A program made the position numbers and the translations under genes. 34,789 bases of DNA from Halobacteriales archaeon QS_5_70_15 (GTDB lineage Archaea > Halobacteriota > Halobacteria > Halobacteriales > Haloarculaceae): positions 6,980 to 41,768 of the forward strand of contig PXRQ01000075.1 of NCBI GenBank assembly GCA_003022005.1. Reading direction: 5' to 3'. Numbering within the stretch: position 1 is the first letter of the stretch; each line of letters starts with the position of its first letter. A model generated the notes under the pieces. That model saw nothing but the letters and a program-made list of their open reading frames with translations, made no database searches and had not been told where the DNA came from. Shown in pieces: positions 21,564-28,139 of the stretch.

Positions 21564-21591
21564 TGCTGACTGCACCCTCTACATCTTGCAC
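21564..21591 (-). repeat. L-type end of cassette 2
   Basis: Read inward on the minus strand it starts GTGCAAGATGTAGAG and continues to TCAGCA. It agrees at 23 of 28 positions with 12805-12832. Confidence 0.75.
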
Positions 21592-21667
21592 GTCGTTCCG
21601 ATCAGCCGCCGGGGTTTCGACGGGACCGTTCCAGCGGATTCTTGCCTCCCCGAGTCCAAACCGCGGT

Positions 21668-22273
21668 ATGCAACTGACAGCGGCCGTCGTCGCCGTCCAG
21701 GGCGACGTCTCCGAGCACGCCGCGGCCGTCCGACGTGCCGCCGCGGCACACGGCCACGACGTCGAGGTGCGCGAGGTGAGAACGTCGGGACACGTCCCGG
21801 AGGCCGACCTCCTGCTGATGCCCGGCGGGGAGTCGACGACCATCTCCCGACACCTCCAACGGGAGGGCATCGCCGACGAGATACGCCAGCACGTCGCCAG
21901 GGGCAAGCCCGTCCTCGCGACCTGCGCGGGGCTCATCGTCGCCGCGCGGGACGCCAAGGACGACCGGGTCGACGAACTCGGGATACTCGACGTCACCGTC
22001 GACCGGAACGCGTTCGGCCGGCAGGCCGACTCCTTCGAGGCCCCGCTCGACATCGCGGGCCTCGACTCGCCGTTCCCGGCGGTGTTCATCCGCGCGCCCG
22101 TCGTCGACGAGGTGCGCGAGGGCGTCGAGGTTCTGGCTTCCCGGGAGGACCGCCCCGTCGCGGTCCGTGACGGTCCCGTCGTCGGCACCTCCTTCCACCC
22201 CGAACTCACCGGCGACTCGCGGCTCCACCACCTGGCGTTCTTCGATGCAGAGGCGGCGACGCTCGCCCGCTGA
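21668..22273 (+). CDS. pdxT: Pyridoxal 5'-phosphate synthase glutaminase subunit
   Basis: PdxT is the glutaminase that supplies ammonia to PdxS for PLP synthesis. The 201-residue class I glutamine amidotransferase begins MQLTAAVVAVQGDVSEHAAA. It has LLLMPGGESTTISR (oxyanion region, about 48-61), the nucleophile Cys86 in VLATCAGLIVAA, NAFGRQADSFEAPL, FPAVFIRAPVV, and the catalytic His177/Glu179 in VGTSFHPELT. It is complete. ATG 21668 matches the conserved start. Cassette 2 ends 76 nt upstream, so the native promoter region has probably been truncated to that short stretch. PdxS is not in the window. The first repeat of a 27-nt tandem array begins inside the stop codon. Confidence 0.95.
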   Translation: MQLTAAVVAVQGDVSEHAAAVRRAAAAHGHDVEVREVRTSGHVPEADLLLMPGGESTTISRHLQREGIADEIRQHVARGKPVLATCAGLIVAARDAKDDRVDELGILDVTVDRNAFGRQADSFEAPLDIAGLDSPFPAVFIRAPVVDEVREGVEVLASREDRPVAVRDGPVVGTSFHPELTGDSRLHHLAFFDAEAATLAR

Positions 22274-22379
22274 CCCACACCGCCGTACGGCCCCGTCCGA
22301 CCCACACCACCGCACGGCCCCATCCGACCCACACCGCCGTACGGCCCCGTCCGACCCACACCACCGCACGGCCCCGTTC
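22272..22379. repeat. Tandem array of four 27-nt units after pdxT
   Basis: Units at 22272-22298, 22299-22325, 22326-22352 and 22353-22379 share GACCCACACC, CCG and ACGGCCCC. Units 1 and 3 are identical, and units 2 and 4 are nearly so, so the array is a 54-nt pair repeated twice. It starts at the second base of the pdxT TGA and ends 43 nt before the DUF151 ATG. The DUF151 TATA-like box lies just beyond it. Confidence 0.9.
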
Positions 22380-22392
22380 GGCGACCGGCCCG

Positions 22393-22398
22393 CTTTTG
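22393..22398 (+). promoter_or_regulatory. TATA-like box of the DUF151-hisE operon
   Basis: CTTTTG, 25-30 nt before ATG 22423, directly after the 27-nt tandem array. Confidence 0.5.
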
Positions 22399-22422
22399 CC
22401 CCGGCCGTCCCTCGTTCCTCGT

Positions 22423-22866
22423 ATGCACGCAGAGATCGATGCGGTCCGCGTCGCCGGGACGCCCGACGGGCCGGTCCCCGTCGTCCTCCTCTCGGTCGAC
22501 GGGGAGACGGACGTCCTCCCGATCTTCGTCGGCGTCGACGAGGCGCGGAGCATCGCCCACGGCATCGACGCCATCGACATCGGCCGGCCGATGACCCACG
22601 ACCTCACGCTGGACATCATCGAGGAACTCGGCGGCCGGATCGACCGGGTCGTCGTCTCCGAACTCCGCGAGGGCACCTACATCGCCGACCTCCACCTCGT
22701 CACGCCCCGGGAGAGCGTCGTCATCGACGCCCGGCCCAGCGACTCGATGGCGATGGCCGCGCGGACGAACGCCCCCATCGAGGTCGCGGAGTCGGTGTTC
22801 GAGGAGGGCCGCGAGGAGCCCGAGGAGTTCGAGGAACTGCGGGACATCCGGGAGGTCCTCGGATGA
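22423..22866 (+). CDS. Bifunctional nuclease family protein (DUF151)
   Basis: A 147-residue DUF151 protein. The core is VVLLSVDGETDVLPIFVGVD, EARSIAHGIDAIDIGRPMTH, LTLDIIEELGGRIDRVVVSE, GTYIADLHLVT, and DARPSDSMAMAARTNAPIEV, which is the family's most conserved stretch with the Asp-x-Arg-x-Ser-Asp motif. Some plant and bacterial relatives have RNase and DNase activity; the archaeal role is unknown. The C-terminus is an acidic helix (EEGREEPEEFEELRD). ATG 22423 is preceded by a CTTTTG box at leaderless distance. Its TGA overlaps the hisE ATG (ATGA), so the two are co-translated. Confidence 0.92.
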   Translation: MHAEIDAVRVAGTPDGPVPVVLLSVDGETDVLPIFVGVDEARSIAHGIDAIDIGRPMTHDLTLDIIEELGGRIDRVVVSELREGTYIADLHLVTPRESVVIDARPSDSMAMAARTNAPIEVAESVFEEGREEPEEFEELRDIREVLG

Positions 22867-23204
22867 GCGGCGGCGGGGACGGGACCGACTCCGGGGACGG
22901 GGACCGGGGCGGCACCGACACGGACGCCGTCCTCGACGAGCTGTTCGCCGTCATCGAGTCCCGGAGGGAGGAGCTCCCGGAGGGGTCGTACACCGCGTCG
23001 CTGTTCACCCACGAGAAGGGGGAGGACGCGGTGCTCGAGAAGCTCGGCGAGGAGACGACCGAACTGCTGCTGGCCGCGAAGGACGACGACCGCGAGGAGC
23101 TCGCCCACGAGGCCGCCGACATCGTCTACCACCTGCTCGTCCTGCTGTCGATGAAGGGGATGGACCTGGGGGACCTGCGGGCGGAGCTACGGGCACGGCG
23201 GTAG
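22863..23204 (+). CDS. hisE: Phosphoribosyl-ATP diphosphatase
   Basis: HisE removes pyrophosphate from PR-ATP in the second step of histidine synthesis. The 113-residue product has an acidic low-complexity N-terminus (MSGGGDGTDSGDGDRGGTDT) and then the complete HisE/MazG-like helical core: VLDELFAVIESRREELPEGS, YTASLFTHEKGEDAVLEKLG, EETTELLLAAKDD, and HEAADIVYHLLVLL, with the metal-binding Glu and Asp residues of the EExxE...ExxD pattern. It overlaps the DUF151 stop by 4 nt, so it depends on translation of that gene. Other his genes are not in the window, which is normal for haloarchaea. Confidence 0.94.
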   Translation: MSGGGDGTDSGDGDRGGTDTDAVLDELFAVIESRREELPEGSYTASLFTHEKGEDAVLEKLGEETTELLLAAKDDDREELAHEAADIVYHLLVLLSMKGMDLGDLRAELRARR

Positions 23205-23357
23205 GCTCGACCGGCGGGGACCTGATGCGAGCGCGACCCGGCGAGCGGTGGCTCACTCCCCGCTGCTCACGGCTCCCTTCGGTCGCCGTTCGCGGTTCCG
23301 CGGCCTCCCTACGGTCGGCCGCGCTGCTCGCGGGTCACTCCGTTCCCCGGCTGTTCG

Positions 23358-23412
23358 CGGGCTCCGCCCGCTCACACGGCCCGAGGGACCTCCGGTCCCT
23401 CGCTGCTCGCCG
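23358..23412. repeat. Dispersed GC-rich repeat with variable hairpin, copy 2
   Basis: GGCTCCGCCCGCTCACACGG plus CCC is followed by the perfect hairpin GAGGGAC-ctccg-GTCCCTC, then GCTGCT. The leading block matches copy 1 (11096-11145) nearly exactly, while the 7-bp stem has different bases that still pair. It lies in the 228-nt intergenic region between hisE and the ASCH gene, which also holds several short TTCG/CTTCG palindromes. Confidence 0.65.
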
Positions 23413-23432
23413 TCTCGAGGCGTTCGCTTCGC

Positions 23433-23759
23433 TCACGCCTCGCGCTTCTCGAACCGGTAGCGGACGACCTCGCTCGAGCCGTCCCACTCGAAGTTCCCGC
23501 CGTGGACGCGCTCCATCCGCCGCTTGTACGCCGCCAGCGATTCGGAACCCTCGCGCCGGGCGTCCGCGTCGGTCACGTCCCCGAGCGTCCGCTCGTCCAC
23601 CCCCGTCACCTCGAACGTCGTTCCCTCGATCCCGAACGTGTCGCCCGGCTCGGCGTACCGCTCGCTCCCCCCGCGGTGGATCTGTGTCACCTCGCCGTCC
23701 AGCGCCATCGACTGGACGCGCTCGTTCGGGAGCAGTGCACCCGCATCGATCTCTGCCAT
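23433..23759 (-). CDS. ASCH domain protein
   Basis: A 108-residue protein that fits the ASCH (PUA-like) fold. It begins MAEIDAGALLPNERVQSMAL, followed by DGEVTQIHRGGSERYAEPGD (RNA-facing loop of the fold), TFGIEGTTFEVTGVDERTLG, DVTDADARREGSESLAAYKR (the helix with the typical E/G-x-S-x-xxY-K pattern), and FEWDGSSEVVRYRFEK as the last strand. ASCH proteins are predicted to bind RNA or modified nucleosides; the specific role is unknown. ATG 23759 is the only start near the conserved N-terminus. The 3' end (CTCACGCCTCGCGCTTCTCG on the plus strand) lies at the edge of the palindromic intergenic region. Confidence 0.82.
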   Translation of the reverse strand: MAEIDAGALLPNERVQSMALDGEVTQIHRGGSERYAEPGDTFGIEGTTFEVTGVDERTLGDVTDADARREGSESLAAYKRRMERVHGGNFEWDGSSEVVRYRFEKREA

Positions 23760-23949
23760 ACCGCGCGGGTTCGGACCGGAGGCCCAAGAGCGGTCGGTTC
23801 GCGGCGACCCGGGCACGCGACGGACGTCGACTGGCGCACGGGGTCGTTGAACGGTGGCGGGACCGGCGGTCATACGGTCGTGCGGGGTCCGTTACCGACG
23901 ACCGCCCACCCCGGTTGGCGCTCACCGGGAGATCAGTGCCACGACCGCA

Positions 23950-24324
23950 TCAGGCCACGAGCGCGCCGACGGCCCCGCCGATAGCGCTGTCGAGCGCGAG
24001 GACGATCGCGATACCGACGCCGGCGAGGAGCACGCCGCCTCCACCGAGGAGGCTCCCGACCGAACCGCCGACGATGCCGCCGACGAACGTGGCGAGGACG
24101 GCGACCAGGATCGCGAGCAGGATCCCGCCGAGGGCCCCGGCCAGCAGGCCGTGCCACGCCCCCCGGAGCAGCCCCCCGCGGCCGTCGGTGCAGGCGACGT
24201 AGCCGGCCGCGAACCCGCCGAGCAGCCCCGCGCCGATGTGACCGATAACGGGGAGGGTGAACGCGAGGAGGCCGGTGACGACGCCGACGAGGAACCCGAT
24301 GCCGACCGCACGCCAGTCTGTCAT
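23950..24324 (-). CDS. DUF5518 membrane protein
   Basis: A 124-residue, Gly/Ala-rich integral membrane protein with four hydrophobic segments: about residues 6-28 (AVGIGFLVGVVTGLLAFTLP), 27-46 (IGHIGAGLLGGFAAGYVA), 56-85 (GAWHGLLAGALGGILLAILV and AVLATFVGGIVGG), and 95-122 (GGGVLLAGVGIAIVLALDSA). This is the pattern of haloarchaeal DUF5518 proteins, whose function is unknown. ATG 24324 gives MTDWRAVGIG, the usual start. It is divergent from the DUF2182 gene across a 326-nt region with two dyad symmetries. Confidence 0.82.
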   Translation of the reverse strand: MTDWRAVGIGFLVGVVTGLLAFTLPVIGHIGAGLLGGFAAGYVACTDGRGGLLRGAWHGLLAGALGGILLAILVAVLATFVGGIVGGSVGSLLGGGGVLLAGVGIAIVLALDSAIGGAVGALVA

Positions 24325-24470
24325 GCGCGGCAGTTGGCCGTGGCGTGGTATGGGTCTGGTGGCTCGCGGACGACCGGCCGGCGATCGCGGAGCGTGGGGG
24401 CAGCGACAGGGGCGGGGGTTGGGGTCCCGACTCTCGGATCGGTGCGACCGCGAGCTGCGGACGTCTCGGT

Positions 24471-24489
24471 ACGTTCCAACGTGGAACGT
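24471..24489. promoter_or_regulatory. 19-bp palindrome, possible operator
   Basis: ACGTTCCA-acg-TGGAACGT, a perfect 8-bp inverted repeat with a 3-nt spacer. Size and symmetry suit a dimeric DNA-binding protein. It is 162 nt upstream of DUF2182 and 147 nt upstream of DUF5518, so the target gene is unclear. Confidence 0.5.
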
Positions 24490-24614
24490 TCGCCACCTAC
24501 CGACCCCGGCGTGACCGATAGGGAAGGTACGTCCTGTACGGCGTGCTCCGTCAGCGACCGAATTTCGTACGGTAACTCGTATCCCGGAACTGATCCCGGC
24601 GATCACCGAAACTA

Positions 24615-24643
24615 ACCCATGGAATCGCTCTCGTTGCATGGGT
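24615..24643. promoter_or_regulatory. Dyad ACCCATG-N15-CATGGGT before the DUF2182 gene
   Basis: ACCCATG (24615-24621) and CATGGGT (24637-24643) form a perfect 7-bp inverted repeat with a 15-nt spacer, ending 7 nt before ATG 24651 and overlapping the likely transcription start. A repressor site is plausible; the regulator gene at 25475 is a candidate. Confidence 0.5.
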
Positions 24644-24650
24644 AGCGATC

Positions 24651-25340
24651 ATGGACCGATGGCTCCGGATGCCGGGGTCGGCAGCAGGACTCCGCATGTC
24701 CGATCCGGGGGCACCGGAGGCGATGGCCCTCTCGAACGGACCGGTCGGCATCGCCCTCTACCCCGTGATGTGGGAGGTGATGATGATCGCGATGATGTAT
24801 CCCTCGTCAGTTCCGCTGTTTCGGATGTACTACCGGACACTCGAGGGGGTAGCGACTGCAGGCAGGGCGGCGAGGACGGGTGTCTTCATGGGAACGTACG
24901 CCCTCGTGTGGGCGCTCACGGGGGTCGCTCCACCCGTCGTGAACGCGCTGGTACCGATCGCAGCCATCGCCGATCAGAACAGCCCGCTGTTGCTCGGTGG
25001 AACGTTGATACTACTATCGGGGTTCCAGCTCTCCCCGTACAAGCACCGCTGTTTGAGATACTGTCGCACACCGCTCGGGTTCCTGTTCGAGTACCATCGA
25101 CCGGGTATCCGCGGAGCTGCCGAGACGGGCTTCCGATTCAGCGTCTTCTGTGTGGGATGCTGCTGGGCGTTGTTTGCCGTCATGATCGTCGTCGGGTCGA
25201 TGAACATCCCGTGGATGGCAGGTATCACGGTGGTGTTGTCATTGGAGCGGGTCGTCGAATGGGGCGATCACCTCGCCACGGGTGTCGGCATGGCAGCCGG
25301 GGTCGGGGGTGGTGCCGCGGTTCTGATAGCAGTTCTGTGA
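24651..25340 (+). CDS. DUF2182 predicted metal-binding membrane protein
   Basis: A 229-residue multi-pass membrane protein. The DUF2182 signatures are visible: the Met-rich helix WEVMMIAMMYPSSVPLF (about 43-59), then GTYALVWALTGVAPPVVNAL, SPLLLGGTLILLSGFQLSPY followed by KHRCLRYCRTPLG with the conserved KxxCLxxC, FSVFCVGCCWALFAVMIVVG with the conserved GCCW, and a last helix (GVGMAAGVGGGAAVLIAVL). The paired Cys and Met residues suggest metal (perhaps copper) handling, but the family has no proven function. ATG 24651 follows an ACTAAC box and a 7-bp dyad. In other haloarchaea it often neighbours DUF1326 genes, which are absent here. Slightly lower in GC than its surroundings. Confidence 0.85.
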   Translation: MDRWLRMPGSAAGLRMSDPGAPEAMALSNGPVGIALYPVMWEVMMIAMMYPSSVPLFRMYYRTLEGVATAGRAARTGVFMGTYALVWALTGVAPPVVNALVPIAAIADQNSPLLLGGTLILLSGFQLSPYKHRCLRYCRTPLGFLFEYHRPGIRGAAETGFRFSVFCVGCCWALFAVMIVVGSMNIPWMAGITVVLSLERVVEWGDHLATGVGMAAGVGGGAAVLIAVL

Positions 25341-25474
25341 CCCTTCCCCTACGGTCACATCGTGAACGGGGTGAGCTCGTATCGGCGCTGCGCGTCCGAC
25401 CGTCTCTCGTGACTGTTTGGAATTCGGTCCGGCACTCCCATAGATTCTTGTCGTATGTATGACCAACGACAACC

Positions 25475-26266
25475 ATGGATACTACACTCGACGACATCGC
25501 GTTTCTCGCGGACTCGGCGAATCGCGTCGCGGTCTTCGAGATGCTCCTCGAGGAACCACGGACCCGCAACGGGATCCGCGACCGGGTCGATGCGTCGCGG
25601 GTCACGGTCGCGCGCATCCTCCGCGAACTCGAAGAGCGGGGCTGGATCGAGGGCTCCGGACGAACGCACGAGGTGAGGCCGGCCGGCGAGTGGGTCTGCG
25701 AGGAGTTCACGTGCCTGAGGGGTGAACTGGAGGCGGAGCACCGGCTGCGCGAACCCCTGCAATGGTTGCCGACCGAGGTCCTGACGTTCGACGTCCGGTG
25801 TCTCCGGGACGCCGAAGTCATCCCGGTCGAGGAGTGTAATTCGACCGCCATCGTCCGGCGGATAGTCGAGTTTCACCGCTCCGGCGACCGGATCCGGGGT
25901 GTCGCACGCGAGTCCGCGCCCGAGGCTATCGAGAACCAGTGGGAGTTGACCGTTCACGGGGAGACGCGGGTCGACATGGTGATCGCGCCGGATATCGTGG
26001 ACGCCATACGGGACCATCCACCCTCGGCGCGGCGCTTCCGCGAGATGCTCGACCAGGAGAACGCGCGCTACTCCGTCTACGAAGAGATCCCCGTGTCAAT
26101 CGGGGTCGTCGACGGTGCCGTGGGAATCAACTTCACCGACGAGCACGGAACGCCCAAAGGGAGGTTGAAAACCGAAAGCGAAACCGTCCACGCGTGGGCG
26201 GTCGACCTCTCCGAGACCTGTCGGGAACGGGCTCGCCCGATCGACCCCGACGCGATCCCCGTCTGA
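25475..26266 (+). CDS. Winged-HTH transcriptional regulator with FilR1-like domain
   Basis: A 263-residue regulator. The winged helix occupies residues 1-75: DIAFLADSANRVAVFEMLLE, RNGIRDRVDASRVTVARILR as the recognition region, and ELEERGWIEGSGRTHEVRPA as the wing. Residues 125-255 resemble the FilR1/PF08350 middle domain (WELTVHGETRVDMVIAPDIV, RFREMLDQENARYSVYEEIP, SIGVVDGAVGINFTDEHGTP, SETVHAWAVDLSETCRERAR), common in haloarchaeal and methanogen regulators, usually of unknown ligand. ATG 25475 gives MDTTLDDIAFLADSANR, the standard start for this family. It lies 134 nt downstream of the DUF2182 gene in the same direction and could control it through the dyad at 24615-24643. No lesion seen. 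Confidence 0.88.
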   Translation: MDTTLDDIAFLADSANRVAVFEMLLEEPRTRNGIRDRVDASRVTVARILRELEERGWIEGSGRTHEVRPAGEWVCEEFTCLRGELEAEHRLREPLQWLPTEVLTFDVRCLRDAEVIPVEECNSTAIVRRIVEFHRSGDRIRGVARESAPEAIENQWELTVHGETRVDMVIAPDIVDAIRDHPPSARRFREMLDQENARYSVYEEIPVSIGVVDGAVGINFTDEHGTPKGRLKTESETVHAWAVDLSETCRERARPIDPDAIPV

Positions 26267-26507
26267 CTCGGCGGGGACGGGCGCCGACCCCGGCGAGAAC
26301 GACGCCGAAAGGGGCCAGCCTCGGGTGGTGAATACGCCCTCCGCAGTCGGCACGTCGGTTCCATCTGCCACCGGGAGTGTCCCGACAGAAACGGTGACGT
26401 CTACCGACGCTGTGCGAACCACTCTCGCCCCCGGAGTCTTGGAGGTGTAGCGCCCCTCGGTCCGCGGAGACACGTAACCGTCCGCGGGACTACGGGCGCA
26501 TGAACGG

Positions 26508-26515
26508 CCTTATAC
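26508..26515 (+). promoter_or_regulatory. TATA box of the Nog1-like GTPase gene
   Basis: CCTTATAC, 24-31 nt before ATG 26539. It rules out the in-frame ATG at 26500, which lies upstream of the box. Confidence 0.6.
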
Positions 26516-26538
26516 GCGCCCGTCGGCTACCCGGGGGT

Positions 26539-27516
26539 ATGTCCGAGACCGCCCCGTTCGAGGGCCTCCCGACCACGCCCCGCGCCGACGAACTCCTCGA
26601 CAAGGCGTTCTCGCGGGCGGCCCGCGCCGGCCGGGCGAAGTCCGGTGTCGAGGCCCAGGAGTCGATGCTCCTGACCGCCGGGAACATCCTCTCGGACAAC
26701 CTGGAGAACGTGGTCACGTCCTGGCCGGACATGGATGCGCTGGCCCCGTTCCACCGCGAACTCGCCGACGCGATCGTCGGCCTCGACGACCTCCGACAGC
26801 ACCTCTCGGAGGTGAACTGGGCCTCCCGACAGGTCGGCGATCTCCGGAAGGACTACCAGGGCCGGATGCGCCGGACGGACGCCGAAACCGCACGGAAGCT
26901 CCGCAAGCAGGCGTTCGCACGCTTCGCGGACATCGTCGAGGAGGTCCGGGACGACCTGCTCGCGGTCGGCGAGGCCCGCGACGAACTGAAGACCCTGCCC
27001 GACATCCGCCCGGACGAGCCCGCCATCGTCGTCGCCGGCTACCCGAACGTCGGGAAGACCTCGTTCATCAATCGCGTGACGAACGCCCGCAACGAGATCG
27101 CGAGCTACCCCTTTACCACTACTGAACTCCACGTCGGCCACCTCGAGCGGGACTACGTCCGCTACCAGCTGATCGACACGCCCGGCCTGCTCGACCGGCC
27201 GGCCGAGGAGCGAAACGACATCGAGCGCCAGGCCGTCTCCGCGCTCACCCACCTCGCAGACGCGGTCCTCTTCCTCGTGGACGCCAGCGGGGAGTGTGGC
27301 TATCCCCCCGGGATGCAGCTGGCGCTCCGGGACGACGTCCGCGACCGGTTCCGCGAGGTCTCCGTGATCACCGTCTGCAACAAGAGCGACCGGTCGACCG
27401 ACGTCGACGCGGACTTCTTCATGAGCGTCGAAACGGGCGAGGGCGTCGAGGAGGTGCTCGAGGCCGTCGTCGGCGCTGTGGACTACGAGCCCGATCTGCC
27501 GTTCGAGGGGAGCTGA
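26539..27516 (+). CDS. Nog1-like GTPase (NOG1 family)
   Basis: A 325-residue GTPase of the NOG1/OBG group; eukaryotic Nog1 acts in large ribosomal subunit assembly, and the archaeal protein is presumed to do so. An N-terminal helical domain spans residues 1-155 (FEGLPTTPRADELLDKAFSR, GRAKSGVEAQESMLLTAGNI, NWASRQVGDLRKDYQGRM). The G domain has G1 GYPNVGKTS (about 168-176), G2 YPFTTTE, G3 DTPGLLDRP (213-221) with ERNDIERQAVSAL, and G4 NKSD (281-284), and ends in the SVETGEGVEEVLEAVV region. ATG 26539 is chosen from the TATA spacing. It is a single transcription unit. No lesion seen. Confidence 0.93.
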   Translation: MSETAPFEGLPTTPRADELLDKAFSRAARAGRAKSGVEAQESMLLTAGNILSDNLENVVTSWPDMDALAPFHRELADAIVGLDDLRQHLSEVNWASRQVGDLRKDYQGRMRRTDAETARKLRKQAFARFADIVEEVRDDLLAVGEARDELKTLPDIRPDEPAIVVAGYPNVGKTSFINRVTNARNEIASYPFTTTELHVGHLERDYVRYQLIDTPGLLDRPAEERNDIERQAVSALTHLADAVLFLVDASGECGYPPGMQLALRDDVRDRFREVSVITVCNKSDRSTDVDADFFMSVETGEGVEEVLEAVVGAVDYEPDLPFEGS

Positions 27517-28139
27517 CGCCGTCCGCTGACGGGCCATTCGCGCCGTATGCACACCCGAGGGTTCCCGCCGACTCACCCGGTGCGACACGACAGGGACGGG
27601 TGTCCGAGGTGCGACGATCGGGCCGACGTGCTCCCCCCGGTCCAGGCCGAGGCGCTCGCGGACCCCGGGAAGACGAAGCGAGGTGGGGAGCGCGTCCCGG
27701 GACCTGTCGCTGCTTCTTCTGCGGAACAAACGATGCCCGCTCCGGCGCAGCGCATCTCGGGTGGGCTGCTGTCCTGCGATGTGCCGCTGGCTTCGATCGA
27801 CCGTAATCCCGTTCCAGAGGCGCTCGAAGCGCCGGTCCCGGCTCTACGGCTGCGGCGGTTGTATCAACGATCCCCTACGAGAGACCGGTTCGCACACTCG
27901 TATTTCTCGTAAATTTTCTTTGAATGATATTTCGCTTCGGTATTTATTTTATTCTGTCATACGTGCCCGAAGGCGGGAAGGGAAGGCGGTACCCGTCGCG
28001 GAGCCACCCGTCACGTCAGGACGCGGTCGGGGAACGTCAGGAGGCGTCCGTTTGCGAGAAGCGTCGGACCCTTCTCGCGAGCGTTGCGGCCACCGACGGC
28101 AGGGGACGTCGTCGGCGGTCGCAGCGAGGGAGCACCACA
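27517..28139. other. 623-nt region with no confident gene
   Basis: A plus-strand frame at 27547-27912 (121 codons) begins with a plausible small-protein start, including GCPRCDD, and an in-frame helix-like stretch (VQAEALADPGKTKR), but it becomes low-complexity after about 45 residues. A second knuckle (CFFCGTND) appears in another frame, so a frameshifted small zinc protein is possible. The segment 27898-27962 is unusually AT-rich (TTTATTTTATTC) and may be a promoter giving a leader of about 170 nt for the next gene, or an old insertion edge. Nothing else recognised. Confidence 0.4.

Larger units (their letters stand above)
20211..21591 (-). mobile_element. Cargo-carrying cassette 2 (1381 bp, no transposase)
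   Basis: Bounded by GTGCAAGATGTAG (20211-20223) and its perfect inverted copy CTACATCTTGCAC (21579-21591). The left side is the R-type end and the right side the L-type end defined by cassette 1, so this cassette lies in the opposite orientation. It carries one minus-strand gene for a PD-(D/E)XK protein, again running from L to R, with its own promoter and no transposase. The interior is strikingly AT-rich against GC-rich flanks, with codon use unlike the neighbours. No target duplication is visible. The right edge is 76 nt before the pdxT start. Confidence 0.7.
24325..24650. other. 326-nt divergent intergenic region between DUF5518 and DUF2182 genes
   Basis: No gene seen. It contains two inverted repeats described separately (24471-24489 and 24615-24643), the second next to the DUF2182 start. 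GC content drops after about 24470. Confidence 0.5.

Noticed and set aside
22262..22395. CRISPR-like array from the 27-nt repeats
   Set aside because: The units are directly adjacent without spacers, so it is a tandem repeat, not a CRISPR array.
27547..27912. 121-codon plus-strand frame with GCPRCDD
   Set aside because: It is plausible only for the first about 45 residues and then low-complexity. No second zinc knuckle is in frame, so it is only mentioned in the regional note.
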